Shown piece by piece: positions 37,308-46,950 of a stretch of DNA of 64,000 bases. How positions within the stretch are numbered: the stretch's first letter is position 1; each line of letters starts with the position of its first letter. Under the pieces are notes generated by a model. That model ran no database searches, was not told the DNA's origin, and was given only the letters and a program-made list of their open reading frames with translations. Location of the stretch: contig NZ_JAGOMQ010000006.1 of the NCBI RefSeq assembly GCF_017993425.1, forward strand, positions 62,001-126,000. The letters are read 5' to 3'. Source of the DNA: Amaricoccus sp. (GTDB lineage: Bacteria; Pseudomonadota; Alphaproteobacteria; Rhodobacterales; Rhodobacteraceae). A program made the translations under genes and the position numbers.

Positions 37308-37514
37308 ATGGCTGTTCCGAAGAGCAAGGTCACGCGGTCCCGGCGCGGGATGCGCCGGTCGCATGACGCGCTGGTGGCGGCGAATCCCAACGAATGCTCC
37401 AACTGCGGCGAGCTTCGCCGCCCGCACCATGTCTGCCCGGCCTGCGGCCACTACGACGGCCGCGAGGTCGTCGCGATGGTCGAAGAGGTCGATCTCGACG
37501 ACGAAGCCGCCTGA
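37308..37514 (+). CDS. rpmF: 50S ribosomal protein L32 (zinc type)
   Basis: A 68-residue L32 beginning [20 protein letters not shown]. It has [18 protein letters not shown], two CxxC pairs that bind zinc, so this is the C-plus form. Note that S14 at 812-1117 is zinc-free, so the two paralog types are mixed, which is normal. It lies between yceD and plsX. Confidence 0.96.
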   Translation: MAVPKSKVTRSRRGMRRSHDALVAANPNECSNCGELRRPHHVCPACGHYDGREVVAMVEEVDLDDEAA

Positions 37515-37571
37515 CGTCCAGGCATCGGGGCTCCCGGGCCGCGATGAGGGCGCCGCGATGAGCGTGCCGCG

Positions 37572-38660
37572 ATGAGCGCTGGCGATCCGGCAGTTCCGGG
37601 CGCTTCCGGCGATATCGTGCTTTCGATCGACGCGATGAGCGGCGAGCGCGGCCTCGGCGAGGTCGTGCGCGGCCTCGGCAAGTCGCTCGCCGAGAACGGC
37701 CGGCTGCGCTACATCCTGCACGGCGACGCCGACGCGCTCCGGAGCGCCATCCGCGCCAGCTCGCCCCTGGCCGCGCGCACCGAGATCCGCCACGCCGCCT
37801 CGGTGGTGCCGATGGACGAGAAGCCCTCGCGGGCGCTGCGCAGCGGCCAGGGCTCGAGCATGTGGAACGCGCTCGAGACGGTGAAGTCGGGCGAGTCGCG
37901 GGTGACGATCTCCTGCGGCAACACCGGCGCGCTGATGGCGCTCGCCATGCTGGTGCTGCGCAAGGCCCCCGGGGTGAACCGCCCGGCGATCGCCGTGCTC
38001 TGGCCCTCGCTCAACCGCTCCGGCTACAACGTGCTGCTCGACGCAGGCGCCGACATCCGCGCCGACGCCGAGGATCTGCTCCGCTACGCGCAGATGGGCG
38101 CGTCCTATGCGCGCAACGCCTTCGGGCTGCGCCGACCGCGGGTCGGGCTCCTCAACGTCGGGGTCGAGGAGCACAAGGGCCGGCCGGAGCTGCACGAGGC
38201 GACCGCGCTGATCGGCGCGGCGGCCCCGGTCGGCGATTTCGAGTACATCGGCTACGTCGAGGGCAGCGACATGGCCTCCGACCGGGTCGACGTGATCGTC
38301 ACCGACGGGTTCACCGGAAACATCGCGCTCAAGACCGGCGAGGGCACCGCGGGCATGATCCGCGGCCTGCTGCGCGAGGCCTTCGCCTATTCCTCGCTCA
38401 GTCGGATCGGCGCGCTCTTCGCCTATACCTCGCTGCAGCGGCTCTCGAAGCGGATCGACCCGCGGCGGGCGAACGGCGGCGTGTTCCTCGGGTTGAACGG
38501 CACGGTGATCAAGAGCCACGGCTCGGCCGACGCGACCGGCATCTCCGCGGCGATCAAGCTCGGGGCGACGCTCGCCGAGAACGGCTTCGCCGAGCGGCTC
38601 GCCGCGCGCATCGCGCCGACGCCCGCCGCCGGGCAGGCGCACGGGATGGCCCCGACATGA
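37572..38660 (+). CDS. plsX: phosphate acyltransferase
   Basis: Makes acyl-phosphate from acyl-ACP for phosphatidic acid synthesis. The 362-residue product has VTISCGNTGALMALAM, RPAIAVLWPS, IVTDGFTGNIALKTGEG, and ends in FLGLNGTVIKSHGSAD, all typical of PlsX. The N-terminal DAMGGD motif is replaced by DAMSGE. Stop and fabH start overlap by four bases. Place in the rpmF-plsX-fabH order makes the assignment secure. Confidence 0.94.
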   Translation: MSAGDPAVPGASGDIVLSIDAMSGERGLGEVVRGLGKSLAENGRLRYILHGDADALRSAIRASSPLAARTEIRHAASVVPMDEKPSRALRSGQGSSMWNALETVKSGESRVTISCGNTGALMALAMLVLRKAPGVNRPAIAVLWPSLNRSGYNVLLDAGADIRADAEDLLRYAQMGASYARNAFGLRRPRVGLLNVGVEEHKGRPELHEATALIGAAAPVGDFEYIGYVEGSDMASDRVDVIVTDGFTGNIALKTGEGTAGMIRGLLREAFAYSSLSRIGALFAYTSLQRLSKRIDPRRANGGVFLGLNGTVIKSHGSADATGISAAIKLGATLAENGFAERLAARIAPTPAAGQAHGMAPT

Positions 38661-39640
38661 GCGGCATGATCGTCCGCTCGGTGGCCCGGGGCTGCGGGCA
38701 CTACCTGCCGGCGCGGGTGGTGGAGAACGCCGAGTTCGCGGCGACCCTCGACACCTCGGACGAGTGGATCCGCACCCGCACCGGCATCGAGCGCCGCCGC
38801 TTCGCCGCCGAGGGCGAGAAGACCTCCGACCTCGCCACCGCCGCCGCCCGGGCGGCGCTGGAGAACGCCGGGCTGGAAGCGGCCGACATCGACGCGATCG
38901 TGCTCGCCACCGCGACGCCCGACCAGACCTTTCCCTCGACAGCGACGCGGGTGCAGGCGGCGCTCGGGATGCGCGGCGGCTTCGCCTTCGACGTGCAGGC
39001 GGTCTGCGCCGGCTTCGTCTACGCGCTCGCCCAGGCCGACGCGATCATCCGCATCGGCCAGGCGCGCCGCGTGCTGGTGATCGGGGCCGAGGTGTTCTCG
39101 CGCATCCTCGACTTCTCCGACCGCGGCACCTGCGTGCTCTTCGGCGACGGCGCCGGCGCGATCGTGCTCGAGGCCGCCGAGGGCGCGGGCGGGCCCGGCG
39201 ACCGCGGCCTCCTCGCCACCGACCTGCGCTCGGACGGCCGCTACAACGGCATCCTCTACGTCGATGGCGGCCCCGCCACCACCGGCGCGGCCGGGGTGGT
39301 GCGGATGGCCGGGCAGGAAGTGTTCAAGCACGCCGTCGTCAAGCTCGCCGAGACCGGCGCCGCGGCGCTCGCCCGCGCCGGGCTCGGGCCGGCGGACGTC
39401 GACTGGCTGGTGCCGCACCAGGCGAACCTGCGCATCATGACGATGACCGCGCAGAAGCTCGGCGTGCCGCTCGAGCGCGTGGTGGTCACCGTGCAGGACC
39501 ACGGCAACACCTCCGCCGCCTCGATCCCGCTCGCGCTCTCGACCGCCGCCGCCGCGGGCCGCTTCCGGCCCGGCGACGTGATCCTGATGGAGGCGATCGG
39601 CGGCGGCCTCGCCTGGGGCGCCGCGGTGCTGCGCTGGTAG
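38657..39640 (+). CDS. fabH: 3-oxoacyl-ACP synthase III
   Basis: Initiates fatty-acid synthesis by condensing acetyl-CoA with malonyl-ACP. The 327-residue product has the catalytic Cys in DVQAVCAGFVYAL near residue 115, His in WLVPHQANLRI near 255, and Asn in HGNTSAASIP near 285. It is translationally coupled to plsX. A hairpin terminator and the ihfA promoter follow. Confidence 0.96.
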   Translation: MSGMIVRSVARGCGHYLPARVVENAEFAATLDTSDEWIRTRTGIERRRFAAEGEKTSDLATAAARAALENAGLEAADIDAIVLATATPDQTFPSTATRVQAALGMRGGFAFDVQAVCAGFVYALAQADAIIRIGQARRVLVIGAEVFSRILDFSDRGTCVLFGDGAGAIVLEAAEGAGGPGDRGLLATDLRSDGRYNGILYVDGGPATTGAAGVVRMAGQEVFKHAVVKLAETGAAALARAGLGPADVDWLVPHQANLRIMTMTAQKLGVPLERVVVTVQDHGNTSAASIPLALSTAAAAGRFRPGDVILMEAIGGGLAWGAAVLRW

Positions 39641-39654
39641 GCGCCGGCGTCCGC

Positions 39655-39680
39655 CGCCCGCCCCTTCGCGGGCGTCCTTG
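39655..39680 (+). terminator. terminator after fabH
   Basis: Perfect 7-bp stem CGCCCGC/GCGGGCG (39655-39661 with 39668-39674), 6-nt loop, then TCCTTG. The U-run is short, so termination may be partial. It lies directly before the ihfA promoter. Confidence 0.5.
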
Positions 39681-39710
39681 TTGACTCGTCTCGCGACTCG
39701 CCCGTAAGGT
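39681..39710 (+). promoter_or_regulatory. sigma-70-type promoter of ihfA
   Basis: A -35-like TTGACT (39681-39686) and a -10-like TAAGGT (39705-39710) are 18 nt apart, predicting transcription from about 39717, some 27 nt before the ihfA ATG. The area is AT-richer than its surroundings. Confidence 0.5.
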
Positions 39711-39743
39711 TAACAAAATGTTGATCAAAAACGGGGGGCGGCA

Positions 39744-40046
39744 ATGAGCGAGAAGACCCTGACTCGCATGGAGCTGAGCGAGGCCGTGTTCCGGGCCGTC
39801 GGATTGTCGCGCAACGAGAGCTCCGACCTCGTGGAATCGGTGCTGGAGCACATCTCCGAGGCGCTGGTGCGCGGCGAGACGGTGAAGATCTCCTCGTTCG
39901 GCACATTCAGCGTGCGATCCAAGTCCGCGCGCGTCGGGCGCAATCCCAAGACCGGCGAGGAGGTGCCGATCGAGCCCCGCCGGGTGCTCGCCTTCCGTCC
40001 GTCGCACATCATGAAAGAGCGGGTGGACGCCGGCAACAAGCGCTGA
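39744..40046 (+). CDS. ihfA: integration host factor subunit alpha
   Basis: A DNA-bending nucleoid protein that pairs with IHF-beta. The 100-residue product begins [16 protein letters not shown] and has the DNA-inserting arm around [20 protein letters not shown] with the invariant Pro, and [15 protein letters not shown]. Normal length. Followed after 16 nt by the MerR gene, the usual order in Rhodobacterales. Confidence 0.96.
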   Translation: MSEKTLTRMELSEAVFRAVGLSRNESSDLVESVLEHISEALVRGETVKISSFGTFSVRSKSARVGRNPKTGEEVPIEPRRVLAFRPSHIMKERVDAGNKR

Positions 40047-40062
40047 TGCCGGGAGCCGCGTG

Positions 40063-40656
40063 ATGGACAAGTCCCCCGAGGCGTTCCGCACGATCAGCGA
40101 GGTCGCGGACGTGCTCGACGTGCCGCCGCACGTCCTGCGCTTCTGGGAGAGCCGCTTCTCGCAGGTCCGCCCGGTCAAGCGCGGCGGCGGCCGGCGCTAC
40201 TACCGCCCCGAGGACGTGCGGCTGCTGCGCGGCATCCGCGGCCTGCTCTACGACGACGGCATGACGATCAAGGGCGTGCAGAAGATCCTGCGCGAGCGCG
40301 GGGTGCGCCACGTCATCGGCCTCGGCACCCTGCCGGACGGCGAGCCTGAGCCCGCCGCCGCCGCACCGAAGCCCGAGCCCTCGAAGCGCAAGCCCGCGCC
40401 CGCTGCGCGCCCCGCGCCGGCGGCCCCCCAGCCCGACCTCTTCACGCCCCCGCCCGCCTCGGCCCCCGCGGCGGGCGCCCCGGCGCCGGTAGCGGAGGCG
40501 CCCGCGCCGGCGCCCGTGGCGGAGACCGCAGTCCCGACCGCCGTCACCGAAGCCGCCGTCGAGGCGCCCGCCATTGACGCGCCCGACCGCCTCGCCCGGA
40601 TGCGCAAGCTGGTCTCCGAGCTCGAGGCGCTGCGCCGGGTGATGGTGAGCGACTGA
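40063..40656 (+). CDS. MerR-family transcriptional regulator
   Basis: A 197-residue regulator. The winged HTH is at residues ~8-75 ([20 protein letters not shown], then [12 protein letters not shown] and [13 protein letters not shown]). Then follows a long Ala/Pro-rich linker (~90-165) and a short C-terminal helix ([19 protein letters not shown]). It lacks an effector Cys pair. ATG 40063 is 7 nt from GGGAG; a GTG at 40060 is too close. Its target is unknown, but the ihfA-merR pairing is conserved. Confidence 0.85.
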   Translation: MDKSPEAFRTISEVADVLDVPPHVLRFWESRFSQVRPVKRGGGRRYYRPEDVRLLRGIRGLLYDDGMTIKGVQKILRERGVRHVIGLGTLPDGEPEPAAAAPKPEPSKRKPAPAARPAPAAPQPDLFTPPPASAPAAGAPAPVAEAPAPAPVAETAVPTAVTEAAVEAPAIDAPDRLARMRKLVSELEALRRVMVSD

Positions 40657-40699
40657 GCCCGACTTCCGGTCGGCTATCCCCGAAGCCAGCGCGCAGCCG

Positions 40700-42325
40700 T
40701 CACGCCGCCGCGCGGGTGACGATGGCGCGGCAGACGAGGATCACCGGCACGATGCCGGCGGCGGCGATGACGAGGCTCGGGACCGCCGCCTGGTCGAGGC
40801 GCTCGTCGGCGGCGAGGCGGTAGGCCTGCACCGCCAGCGTGTCGAAGTTGAACGGCCGCATGATCATCGTCGCCGGCAGCTCCTTCATCACCTCGACGAA
40901 GACGATCAGCCCCGCGGTCAGCAGGCTGCGCCGCACGATCGGCAGATGCACCCCGGTCAGCACCTGCGGCGCGCTGCGCCCCAGCGTCCTCGCCACCGCG
41001 TCGAGGTTCGGGCTGACCGCGGCCAGCCCCGCGTCGAAGGCGTTGAGCGCGATCGCCATGAACCGCGCCATGTAGGCGACGACGAGGAGCCCGATGGTCC
41101 CGGTGAAGAGCAGCCCGGTCGACACGCCGAAACGCGCCCGCATGAAGCCGTCGATTGCGTTGTCGAGCCCGGCGAAGGGCACCAGCAGGCCCACGGCGAT
41201 CACGCCGCCCGGCACCGCGTAGCCGAGCCCGGCCCCAAGGGCCATCGCCCGCGTCGCCGGCCCCGGGGCCGAGCGGGCGCGATGGCCGACCAGCACGCCC
41301 CCCGCCACGGTGACCAGCGCCGCGATCCCGGCGAGGGTCAGCGAATGCAGCACGAAGTCCACATAGCGCGGGTCGGTCACGCTCTGCGCGGAGCGCACCG
41401 CCATGCGCCCGAGCACGACGACCGGCAACAGGAACCCGACCAGCACCGGCGCGAGGCAGGCCGCCGTCGCCGCCCAGGCCCGCCAGCCGGCGAGCGGCGT
41501 CCGCTCCAGCGTCGCGAGCCGGGCGCCGCGCAGGTGGGTGCGCGCCCGGCCGCGCTCGATCCGCTCCAGCGCCGCCACGAGCAGCGCGAAGCCGAGCAGG
41601 CACAGCGCCAGCTGCGCGGCGGCGGCGCGGTCCTGCATGGCGAACCACGCCTGGTAGATGCCGGTCGAGAAGGTCCGCACCGTGAAATGCGCCACCGTGC
41701 CGTAGTCGGCGATCGTCTCCATCACCGCGAGCAGCGCCCCGGCCGCGATCGCCGGGCGCGCCATCGGCAGGCTGACGCGCAGGAACGCCGCCGTCGGCCC
41801 CCGCCCCAGCGAGCGCGCCGCGAGATAGGCGGTCGCCGACTGCTCGGCGAAGGCGGCGCGGGCGAGCAGGTAGACGTACGGATAGAGCACGCAGACGAAC
41901 ATCAGCGCCGCCCCGGGCAGCGAGCGCACGTTCGGGAACCAGTAGTCGCGCGGCCCCCAGCCGGTGATCTCGCGCAGCCACGTCTGCACCAGCCCGGAAT
42001 GCTGGAGGAGGTCGGTATAGGCGTAGGCGAGCACGTAGGCCGGGAAGGCCAGCGGCAGGACCATCATCACCTCGAGCGCCCGCGAGCCCGGGAAGCGGAA
42101 CATCGTCACCAGCCAGGCCCCGCCCGCCCCGACGGCGATCGCGCCGGTGGTGACGAGCGCCACGAGCGCCAGCGTGTTGCGGACGTAGACCGGCAGGACG
42201 GTGTCGATCAGGCCCCGCCAGGTGGCGAGGTCGCCGAGGAGCGCGGCGATCGCCGCCGCGGCCATCGGCGTGACGCAGATCCCGGCGACGATCCAGGCCA
42301 GCGCCGCCAGCGTCCGTTCGCCCAT
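40700..42325 (-). CDS. ferric iron ABC transporter permease (FbpB-like, fused double domain)
   Basis: A 541-residue inner-membrane permease with about 12 helices in two homologous binding-protein-dependent transport domains. Each has an EAA-type ATPase contact loop: AARSLGRGPTAAFLRVSLPM near residue 180 and ARTLGRSAPQVLTGVHLPI near 440. This fused form is typical of Fe3+ (FbpB/SfuB) or thiamine systems. No binding protein or ATPase gene is adjacent, so the substrate is not fixed. The ATG at 42325 follows GGGAGGG. Confidence 0.83.
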   Translation of the reverse strand: MGERTLAALAWIVAGICVTPMAAAAIAALLGDLATWRGLIDTVLPVYVRNTLALVALVTTGAIAVGAGGAWLVTMFRFPGSRALEVMMVLPLAFPAYVLAYAYTDLLQHSGLVQTWLREITGWGPRDYWFPNVRSLPGAALMFVCVLYPYVYLLARAAFAEQSATAYLAARSLGRGPTAAFLRVSLPMARPAIAAGALLAVMETIADYGTVAHFTVRTFSTGIYQAWFAMQDRAAAAQLALCLLGFALLVAALERIERGRARTHLRGARLATLERTPLAGWRAWAATAACLAPVLVGFLLPVVVLGRMAVRSAQSVTDPRYVDFVLHSLTLAGIAALVTVAGGVLVGHRARSAPGPATRAMALGAGLGYAVPGGVIAVGLLVPFAGLDNAIDGFMRARFGVSTGLLFTGTIGLLVVAYMARFMAIALNAFDAGLAAVSPNLDAVARTLGRSAPQVLTGVHLPIVRRSLLTAGLIVFVEVMKELPATMIMRPFNFDTLAVQAYRLAADERLDQAAVPSLVIAAAGIVPVILVCRAIVTRAAA

Positions 42326-42386
42326 GCCGGGCCCTCCCCTCGCATCGCCCGGGGGAATAGCGCCGCGACCCGACGCCGGCAAGCCG

Positions 42387-43778
42387 TCAGCCGAGCCCCG
42401 CGAGCCGGAGCGCGGCGCCGGCGGCGGCGGCGAGGCCAAGCGTGGCGAGAAGGCCGAGGCGCAGAACGAAGACCGCCACGAGCGCGCCGGCGACCAGCGC
42501 CAGCGCGAGCGGGTCGGCGCTGGCGAGGACCGGCCGGTCGAAGTGGAGCCAGCCGGTGCGCACCGGGACATGCGCGGCGAAGACCACGTGCGACGCGAAC
42601 CACAGCGCGAGGTTCAGGATCACCCCGACCACCGCGGCGGTGATGGCGCGCAGCGCGCCGCCGAGCCCGCGCGCCCCGCGCAGCCGCTCGACGAAGGGCG
42701 CGCCCGCGAGGATCCAGAGGAACGAGGGCACGAAGGTCACCCAGGTGGTCAGTATCGCCCCGAGCGTCGCCGCCAGCATCGGATCGAGCGTCCCCGGGTT
42801 GCGATAGGCGGCGAGGAAGCCGATGAACTGCACCACCATGATCAGCGGTCCCGGCGTGGTCTCTGCCAGCCCGAGCCCGTCGAGCATCTCGGCCGGGGTG
42901 AGCCAGCCATAGCTCGCCACCGCGGCCTGGCCGAGATAGGCGAGCACCGCGTAGGCCCCCCCGAAGGTCACCACGGCGAGCAGGCTGAAGAAGCCGGCGA
43001 TCCGGGCGAAGACGTTGTCCGGCCCGAGCGCCAGCAGGAGGACGCCGACCGGGGCGAGCCAGAGCGCCGCGGTCAGGCCGGCGACGCGGAGGACGCCGCG
43101 CAGGCGGCCGCGGTCCGGCGCCGGCGGCTCCTCGCCGAGCGCCGAGTCCCGGTCGGCGAGCCCGCCCCGCGCCGCGTGGCCATGGCCGGGCGCGAGGCCC
43201 GCCACCCCCGCCCGCGCCGCCGCCCAGCCGACGAGGCCGGCGACGAGCACAACGAGCGGAAAGGGAGCGCCGAGGAAGCCGAGCGCGACGAAGGCGAGCG
43301 CGGCGACGGCGATCGTGGCCGGGCTCGTCAGCGTGCGCCCGCCGATGCGCAGCAGCGCCTGCAGGACGATGGCGACGACCGCCGCGCGCAGGCCGAAGAA
43401 CAGCCCCGCGACGAGCGGCGTCTCGCCGAGCGTGACGTAGGCGACGCTGAGCGCCAGCATGGCGACGAAGCCCGGCAGCACGAAGAGAAGGCCCGCCGCG
43501 ACCGCGCCGCGGACCCCGTTCAGCAGCCAGCCGAGATAGATGGCGAGCTGGTGCGCCTCCGGCCCCGGCAGCAGCATGCAGAAGTTGAGCGCGTGCAGGA
43601 ATCGCGCCTCGCCGACCCAGCGCTGCTCGTCGACGACGATGCGATGCATCACCGCGATCTGCCCCGCCGGCCCGCCGAAGCTCAGCGCCGCGACGCGCGC
43701 CCAGACACGGAGCGCCGCAGGAAAGGGGACGACGTCGCCCCCGGGCGACGGGACAGGCGTGGAGGCGTCTGGCGTCAT
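42387..43778 (-). CDS. chrA: chromate efflux transporter, long-chain
   Basis: A 463-residue CHR-superfamily transporter with two CHR domains and about 11-12 hydrophobic helices. The first domain has LSFGGPAGQIAVMHR and the pore motif LLPGPEAHQLAIYLG; the second has VTFGGAYAVLAYLGQ and ETTPGPLIMVVQFIGF. It would export chromate, possibly with sulfate as analogue. ATG 43778 is preferred over TTG 43796. There is no chrB regulator beside it. Confidence 0.9.
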   Translation of the reverse strand: MTPDASTPVPSPGGDVVPFPAALRVWARVAALSFGGPAGQIAVMHRIVVDEQRWVGEARFLHALNFCMLLPGPEAHQLAIYLGWLLNGVRGAVAAGLLFVLPGFVAMLALSVAYVTLGETPLVAGLFFGLRAAVVAIVLQALLRIGGRTLTSPATIAVAALAFVALGFLGAPFPLVVLVAGLVGWAAARAGVAGLAPGHGHAARGGLADRDSALGEEPPAPDRGRLRGVLRVAGLTAALWLAPVGVLLLALGPDNVFARIAGFFSLLAVVTFGGAYAVLAYLGQAAVASYGWLTPAEMLDGLGLAETTPGPLIMVVQFIGFLAAYRNPGTLDPMLAATLGAILTTWVTFVPSFLWILAGAPFVERLRGARGLGGALRAITAAVVGVILNLALWFASHVVFAAHVPVRTGWLHFDRPVLASADPLALALVAGALVAVFVLRLGLLATLGLAAAAGAALRLAGLG

Positions 43779-43885
43779 GGCGTGCGTCCTCGGCAACGGC
43801 TCGCGGACGCGATGCTTGGGCTGGCGCCTGACGGGGAGATCGCGCGGTCCCCGTGCCGCCAGCCTCGCCTATGCCCCGGCGGGCG

Positions 43886-45055
43886 TCAAGCTGCGCCGCC
43901 GAACGCGACCTGCAGCCGCCGCACCGCCTCGTCGACCCGCGCCCGCGGCGTGGCGATGTTGAACCGCATGAAGGTCTCGCCCCCCGGCCCGAACTGCCGC
44001 CCCGGGCTCGCGGCGATGCCCGCCTCGCGCACCCGCGCCTCGATCCCGTCGGGCGAGAGGCCGGTCCCGGCGAAGTCGATCCAGGCGAGATAGGTCGAAT
44101 CGAGCGGCGTCGGCCGCACCCCCGGGATCGCCCCGAGCCCCGCCTCGAAGGCGCGCACGTTGCCGTCGAGATAGACGAGCAGTTCCTCGAGCCAGGCCTC
44201 GCCGCCCGAATATGCCGCCGTCGCCATCAGCACCCCGAGCCGGTTCGGGCTACCCCCCGCCGCCGCGATCCGCGCCGCCAGCCGCGCGCGCAAGCCCTCG
44301 TCCGGCACGATGGCGTTGCCGGTCAGCGCGCCGGCGATGTTGAAGGTCTTCGTCGTCGCCGTCAGCACCACCAGCCGGTCGAGCGCCTCCGGCGCCGCCA
44401 GCGCCGCGGTGACGTGCCGCCGCCCCGGCAGCACCAGGTCGTGGTGGATCTCGTCCGCCACCAGCACGAGGTCATGCGCCCTGCAGAACGCCGCCAGCTC
44501 CCGCTGCTCCTCGACCGACCAGATCCGCCCGCCCGGATTGTGCGGCGAGCAGAACACCACGATGCGCTCGTCGCCCGTCAGCCGCCTCGCCAGATCGTCG
44601 AGATCCATGTGCTGGCGCCCGTCGCGCGTGACCAGCCGGTGCTCGACGATGCGCCGGCCGTTTGCGGCGATCACCCGCGCGAAGGCGTGGTAGACCGGCG
44701 TGAACAGGATCACCCCCTCGCCCGGCGCGCTGAACGCCTGGCAGCAGAACCCCACCCCGGCCACCACGCCATGCGTGGTCAGGATCGCCGCCGGGTCGAC
44801 CTCCCAGCCGTGCCGCCGCGCCATCCAGCCGCAGATCGCCGCCCGATAGGCCGCGTCGTCGCCGAAATACCCGGGCACGCCCTGCGCGATCTCCGCGGCC
44901 AGCGCCTCCATCACCGCGGGCGGCGGCCGGAAGTCCATGTCGGCCACCCACATGGCCAGCCCGTCCCCGGCCGGCACGCCGAAGAGCCGCTCCATCATGT
45001 CCCATTTCAGGCAATGGGTCCGTCGGCGGTCTATCGGCTCGTCGAAGTCGAACAT
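43886..45055 (-). CDS. patB: MalY/PatB-family PLP-dependent C-S lyase (cystathionine beta-lyase)
   Basis: A 389-residue fold-type I PLP enzyme that cleaves C-S bonds of cystathionine or related thioethers. [20 protein letters not shown] at the N-terminus is the MalY/PatB hallmark. The PLP Lys lies in [12 protein letters not shown] near residue 233, with [12 protein letters not shown] and [10 protein letters not shown] before it. Start ATG 45055 gives [11 protein letters not shown]. It diverges from def across 85 nt. Confidence 0.87.
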   Translation of the reverse strand: MFDFDEPIDRRRTHCLKWDMMERLFGVPAGDGLAMWVADMDFRPPPAVMEALAAEIAQGVPGYFGDDAAYRAAICGWMARRHGWEVDPAAILTTHGVVAGVGFCCQAFSAPGEGVILFTPVYHAFARVIAANGRRIVEHRLVTRDGRQHMDLDDLARRLTGDERIVVFCSPHNPGGRIWSVEEQRELAAFCRAHDLVLVADEIHHDLVLPGRRHVTAALAAPEALDRLVVLTATTKTFNIAGALTGNAIVPDEGLRARLAARIAAAGGSPNRLGVLMATAAYSGGEAWLEELLVYLDGNVRAFEAGLGAIPGVRPTPLDSTYLAWIDFAGTGLSPDGIEARVREAGIAASPGRQFGPGGETFMRFNIATPRARVDEAVRRLQVAFGGAA

Positions 45056-45140
45056 CGGCCCTCGCTCCCTCGCGGCGGCGCTCAGGGGGCAGGCCGGCGC
45101 GCGCCTTGTCAAGGCGGGCCGCTTCCCTTACCTGCGCCCC

Positions 45141-45659
45141 ATGAGCCTGCGCCCCATCCTCATCCATCCCGACCCGCGCCTGCGCAAGACGGCCGAGCCC
45201 GTCGCCGCCGTCGACGACGCGGTGCGCGGGCTGGTGGCGGACATGCTCGACACCATGTACGACGCCCCGGGCATCGGGCTGGCCGCCACCCAACTCGGAG
45301 TGATGAAGCGGGTCTTCGTCATGGACTGCGCCGGCAAGGACGATCCCCCCGCGCCCCTCGCCCTCGTCAACCCGGAGATCCTCTGGCGCTCGCCGGAGAC
45401 CGTCGTCTCCGAGGAAGGCTGCCTCTCGATCCCCGACGTCTACGAGGACGTCACCCGCGCCGAGCGCATCCGCCTCGGCTGGACCGACCTCGACGGCGCC
45501 CGCCGCGAGGCCGACTTCGACGAGCGCTGGGCGATCTGCGCCCAGCACGAGCTCGACCACCTCGACGGCAAGCTCTTCATCGACTACCTCGGCGCCGTCC
45601 GCCGCGCGCTGATCACCTCGCGCATGAAGAAGCTCAAGCGCGAGAAATCGCGGGCCTGA
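45141..45659 (+). CDS. def: peptide deformylase
   Basis: Removes the N-formyl group from nascent proteins. The 172-residue enzyme has the three family motifs in order: [16 protein letters not shown], and the zinc/iron motif [12 protein letters not shown] with HExxH. Start ATG 45141, [16 protein letters not shown]. It is followed by fmt after 26 nt, the usual pair. Confidence 0.96.
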   Translation: MSLRPILIHPDPRLRKTAEPVAAVDDAVRGLVADMLDTMYDAPGIGLAATQLGVMKRVFVMDCAGKDDPPAPLALVNPEILWRSPETVVSEEGCLSIPDVYEDVTRAERIRLGWTDLDGARREADFDERWAICAQHELDHLDGKLFIDYLGAVRRALITSRMKKLKREKSRA

Positions 45660-45685
45660 GCCCGATGTCTGCGGCGGAGGGCCCG

Positions 45686-46594
45686 ATGCGCCTCGTCTTC
45701 ATGGGCACTCCCGACTTCGCCCGCGCGAGCCTCGACGCGCTGGCGGAGGCCGGCCACGAGATCGCAGCCGTCTACTCGCAGCCGCCGCGCCCCGCCGGCC
45801 GCGGCCAGAAGCCCCGCCCCTCCGCCGTCGCCGCACACGCCGAGGCGCTCGGCCTTCCCGTCCGCACCCCCGCCTCGCTGCGCGAGCCGGAGGCGCAAGC
45901 GGCCTTCGCCGCCCTCGGCGCCGAGGCGGCGGTCGTCGCCGCCTACGGCCTGATCCTGCCGCGCCCGATCCTCGCCGCGCCCCCACGCGGCTGCCTCAAC
46001 GTCCACGCCTCGCTGCTGCCGCGCTGGCGCGGCGCCGCGCCGATCCAGCGCGCCATTCTCGCCGGCGACGCGCAGACCGGCGTCTCGATCATGCAGATGG
46101 AGGCCGGGCTCGACACCGGCCCGGTCCTCCTCGCCGAGCCCCTCCCGATCGGCCCGGAGGAGACCGCGGGCGCCCTCCACGACCGCCTCGCCGCCCTCGG
46201 CGCCCGGCTGATCGTCGACGCCCTCGCCCGCCTCGACGACCTGACCCCGCAGCCCCAGCCCGAGGCCGGCGTCACCTACGCGGCCAAGATCGACAAGGCC
46301 GAGGCCCGCATCGACTGGACCCTGCCCGCCCCGGAGGTCGACCGCCGCATCCGCGCCCTCTCCCCCTCCCCCGGCGCCTGGTGCGAGCTCGCCGGCGAGC
46401 GCCTGCGCCTCTTGCGCTCCCGCCTCGCCGAAGGCGCCGGCGCGCCCGGCGAGACCCTCGACGACGCGCTGACCGTCGCCTGCGGCCACGGCGCGGTGCG
46501 TATCCTCGCTGTGCAACGCGCCGGTCGCGCCCCGACCGACGCCGACGCCTTCCTGCGCGGCTTCCCGCTGCCCCCGCGCGCACGACTCGCCTGA
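45686..46594 (+). CDS. fmt: methionyl-tRNA formyltransferase
   Basis: Adds the formyl group to initiator Met-tRNA. The 302-residue product starts [12 protein letters not shown] and has the folate-binding and catalytic [20 protein letters not shown] segment near residue 110, with the Asp of GLDTGP. GGAGGG lies 4-6 nt before ATG 45686; an upstream ATG at 45665 has no site. Cotranscribed with def. Confidence 0.95.
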   Translation: MRLVFMGTPDFARASLDALAEAGHEIAAVYSQPPRPAGRGQKPRPSAVAAHAEALGLPVRTPASLREPEAQAAFAALGAEAAVVAAYGLILPRPILAAPPRGCLNVHASLLPRWRGAAPIQRAILAGDAQTGVSIMQMEAGLDTGPVLLAEPLPIGPEETAGALHDRLAALGARLIVDALARLDDLTPQPQPEAGVTYAAKIDKAEARIDWTLPAPEVDRRIRALSPSPGAWCELAGERLRLLRSRLAEGAGAPGETLDDALTVACGHGAVRILAVQRAGRAPTDADAFLRGFPLPPRARLA

Positions 46595-46669
46595 CCCCGG
46601 CTAGCCCCGCGGCCCCTGCCCGACATACGCTCGAACGCCACCCGTCCGCGCCCGGCACGTCAGCGCCCC

Positions 46670-46714
46670 TTTCTTCCTTCCTTCTTCCTTCCTTCTTCCT
46701 TCTTCCTTCTTCCT
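46670..46714. repeat. 45-nt TTCC/TTCTTCC polypyrimidine tract
   Basis: An uninterrupted pyrimidine tract made of alternating TTCC and TTCTTCC units, found in the 356-nt gap between fmt and mcl1. Its composition is unlike the GC-rich surroundings. Such tracts are prone to slippage and can form triplex structures. No gene overlaps it. Confidence 0.8.
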
Positions 46715-46724
46715 ATCGTGCAGG

Positions 46725-46857
46725 TTCCCCCGCCCAGCGGGCGGGGGGAAGGGGGGTGGGAGAACGGCGCGCAACAGCGCGCAGGGGCCCCGCCCGCGCC
46801 TGCGCGGGTGGGGAGACCGACTCCGGGGCGCAAAGGCGCCCCGTCATCGCTCCGGAG
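46725..46857. repeat. cluster of four GC-rich hairpins between fmt and mcl1
   Basis: Four consecutive stem-loops lie within about 135 nt: 46725-46752 (one bulge), 46767-46782 (GCGCGC, loop AACA), 46793-46808 (CCCGCGC, loop CT), and 46825-46842 (GGGGCGC, loop AAAG) nested in a CTCCGG/CCGGAG stem (46821-46857). They may form the fmt terminator region or a REP/BIME-like element. There is no gene here. Confidence 0.6.
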
Positions 46858-46878
46858 ACCAGCCCCGACCCCCCGGGT

Positions 46879-46905
46879 TTGACATGATGCGCCGCCACAT
46901 ATTAG
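46879..46905 (+). promoter_or_regulatory. possible promoter of mcl1
   Basis: A consensus -35 TTGACA (46879-46884) is followed after 15 nt by TATTAG (46900-46905); spacing is short of optimal. It sits about 45 nt before the malyl-CoA lyase start, in the only AT-rich patch after the hairpin cluster. Confidence 0.35.
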
Positions 46906-46950
46906 CTGCGCTGCGGCATGACCGGATGCCGAGGCCCGGAGATCGACCCC

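Noticed and set aside
39710..39724. CtrA-like site TTAA-N7-TTGA between the ihfA promoter and start
   Set aside because: One base off the TTAA-N7-TTAA consensus and downstream of the predicted start site; too weak to annotate.
40658..40675. Terminator between merR and the convergent permease
   Set aside because: Only a 5-bp stem (CCGAC/GTCGG) without a T-run.
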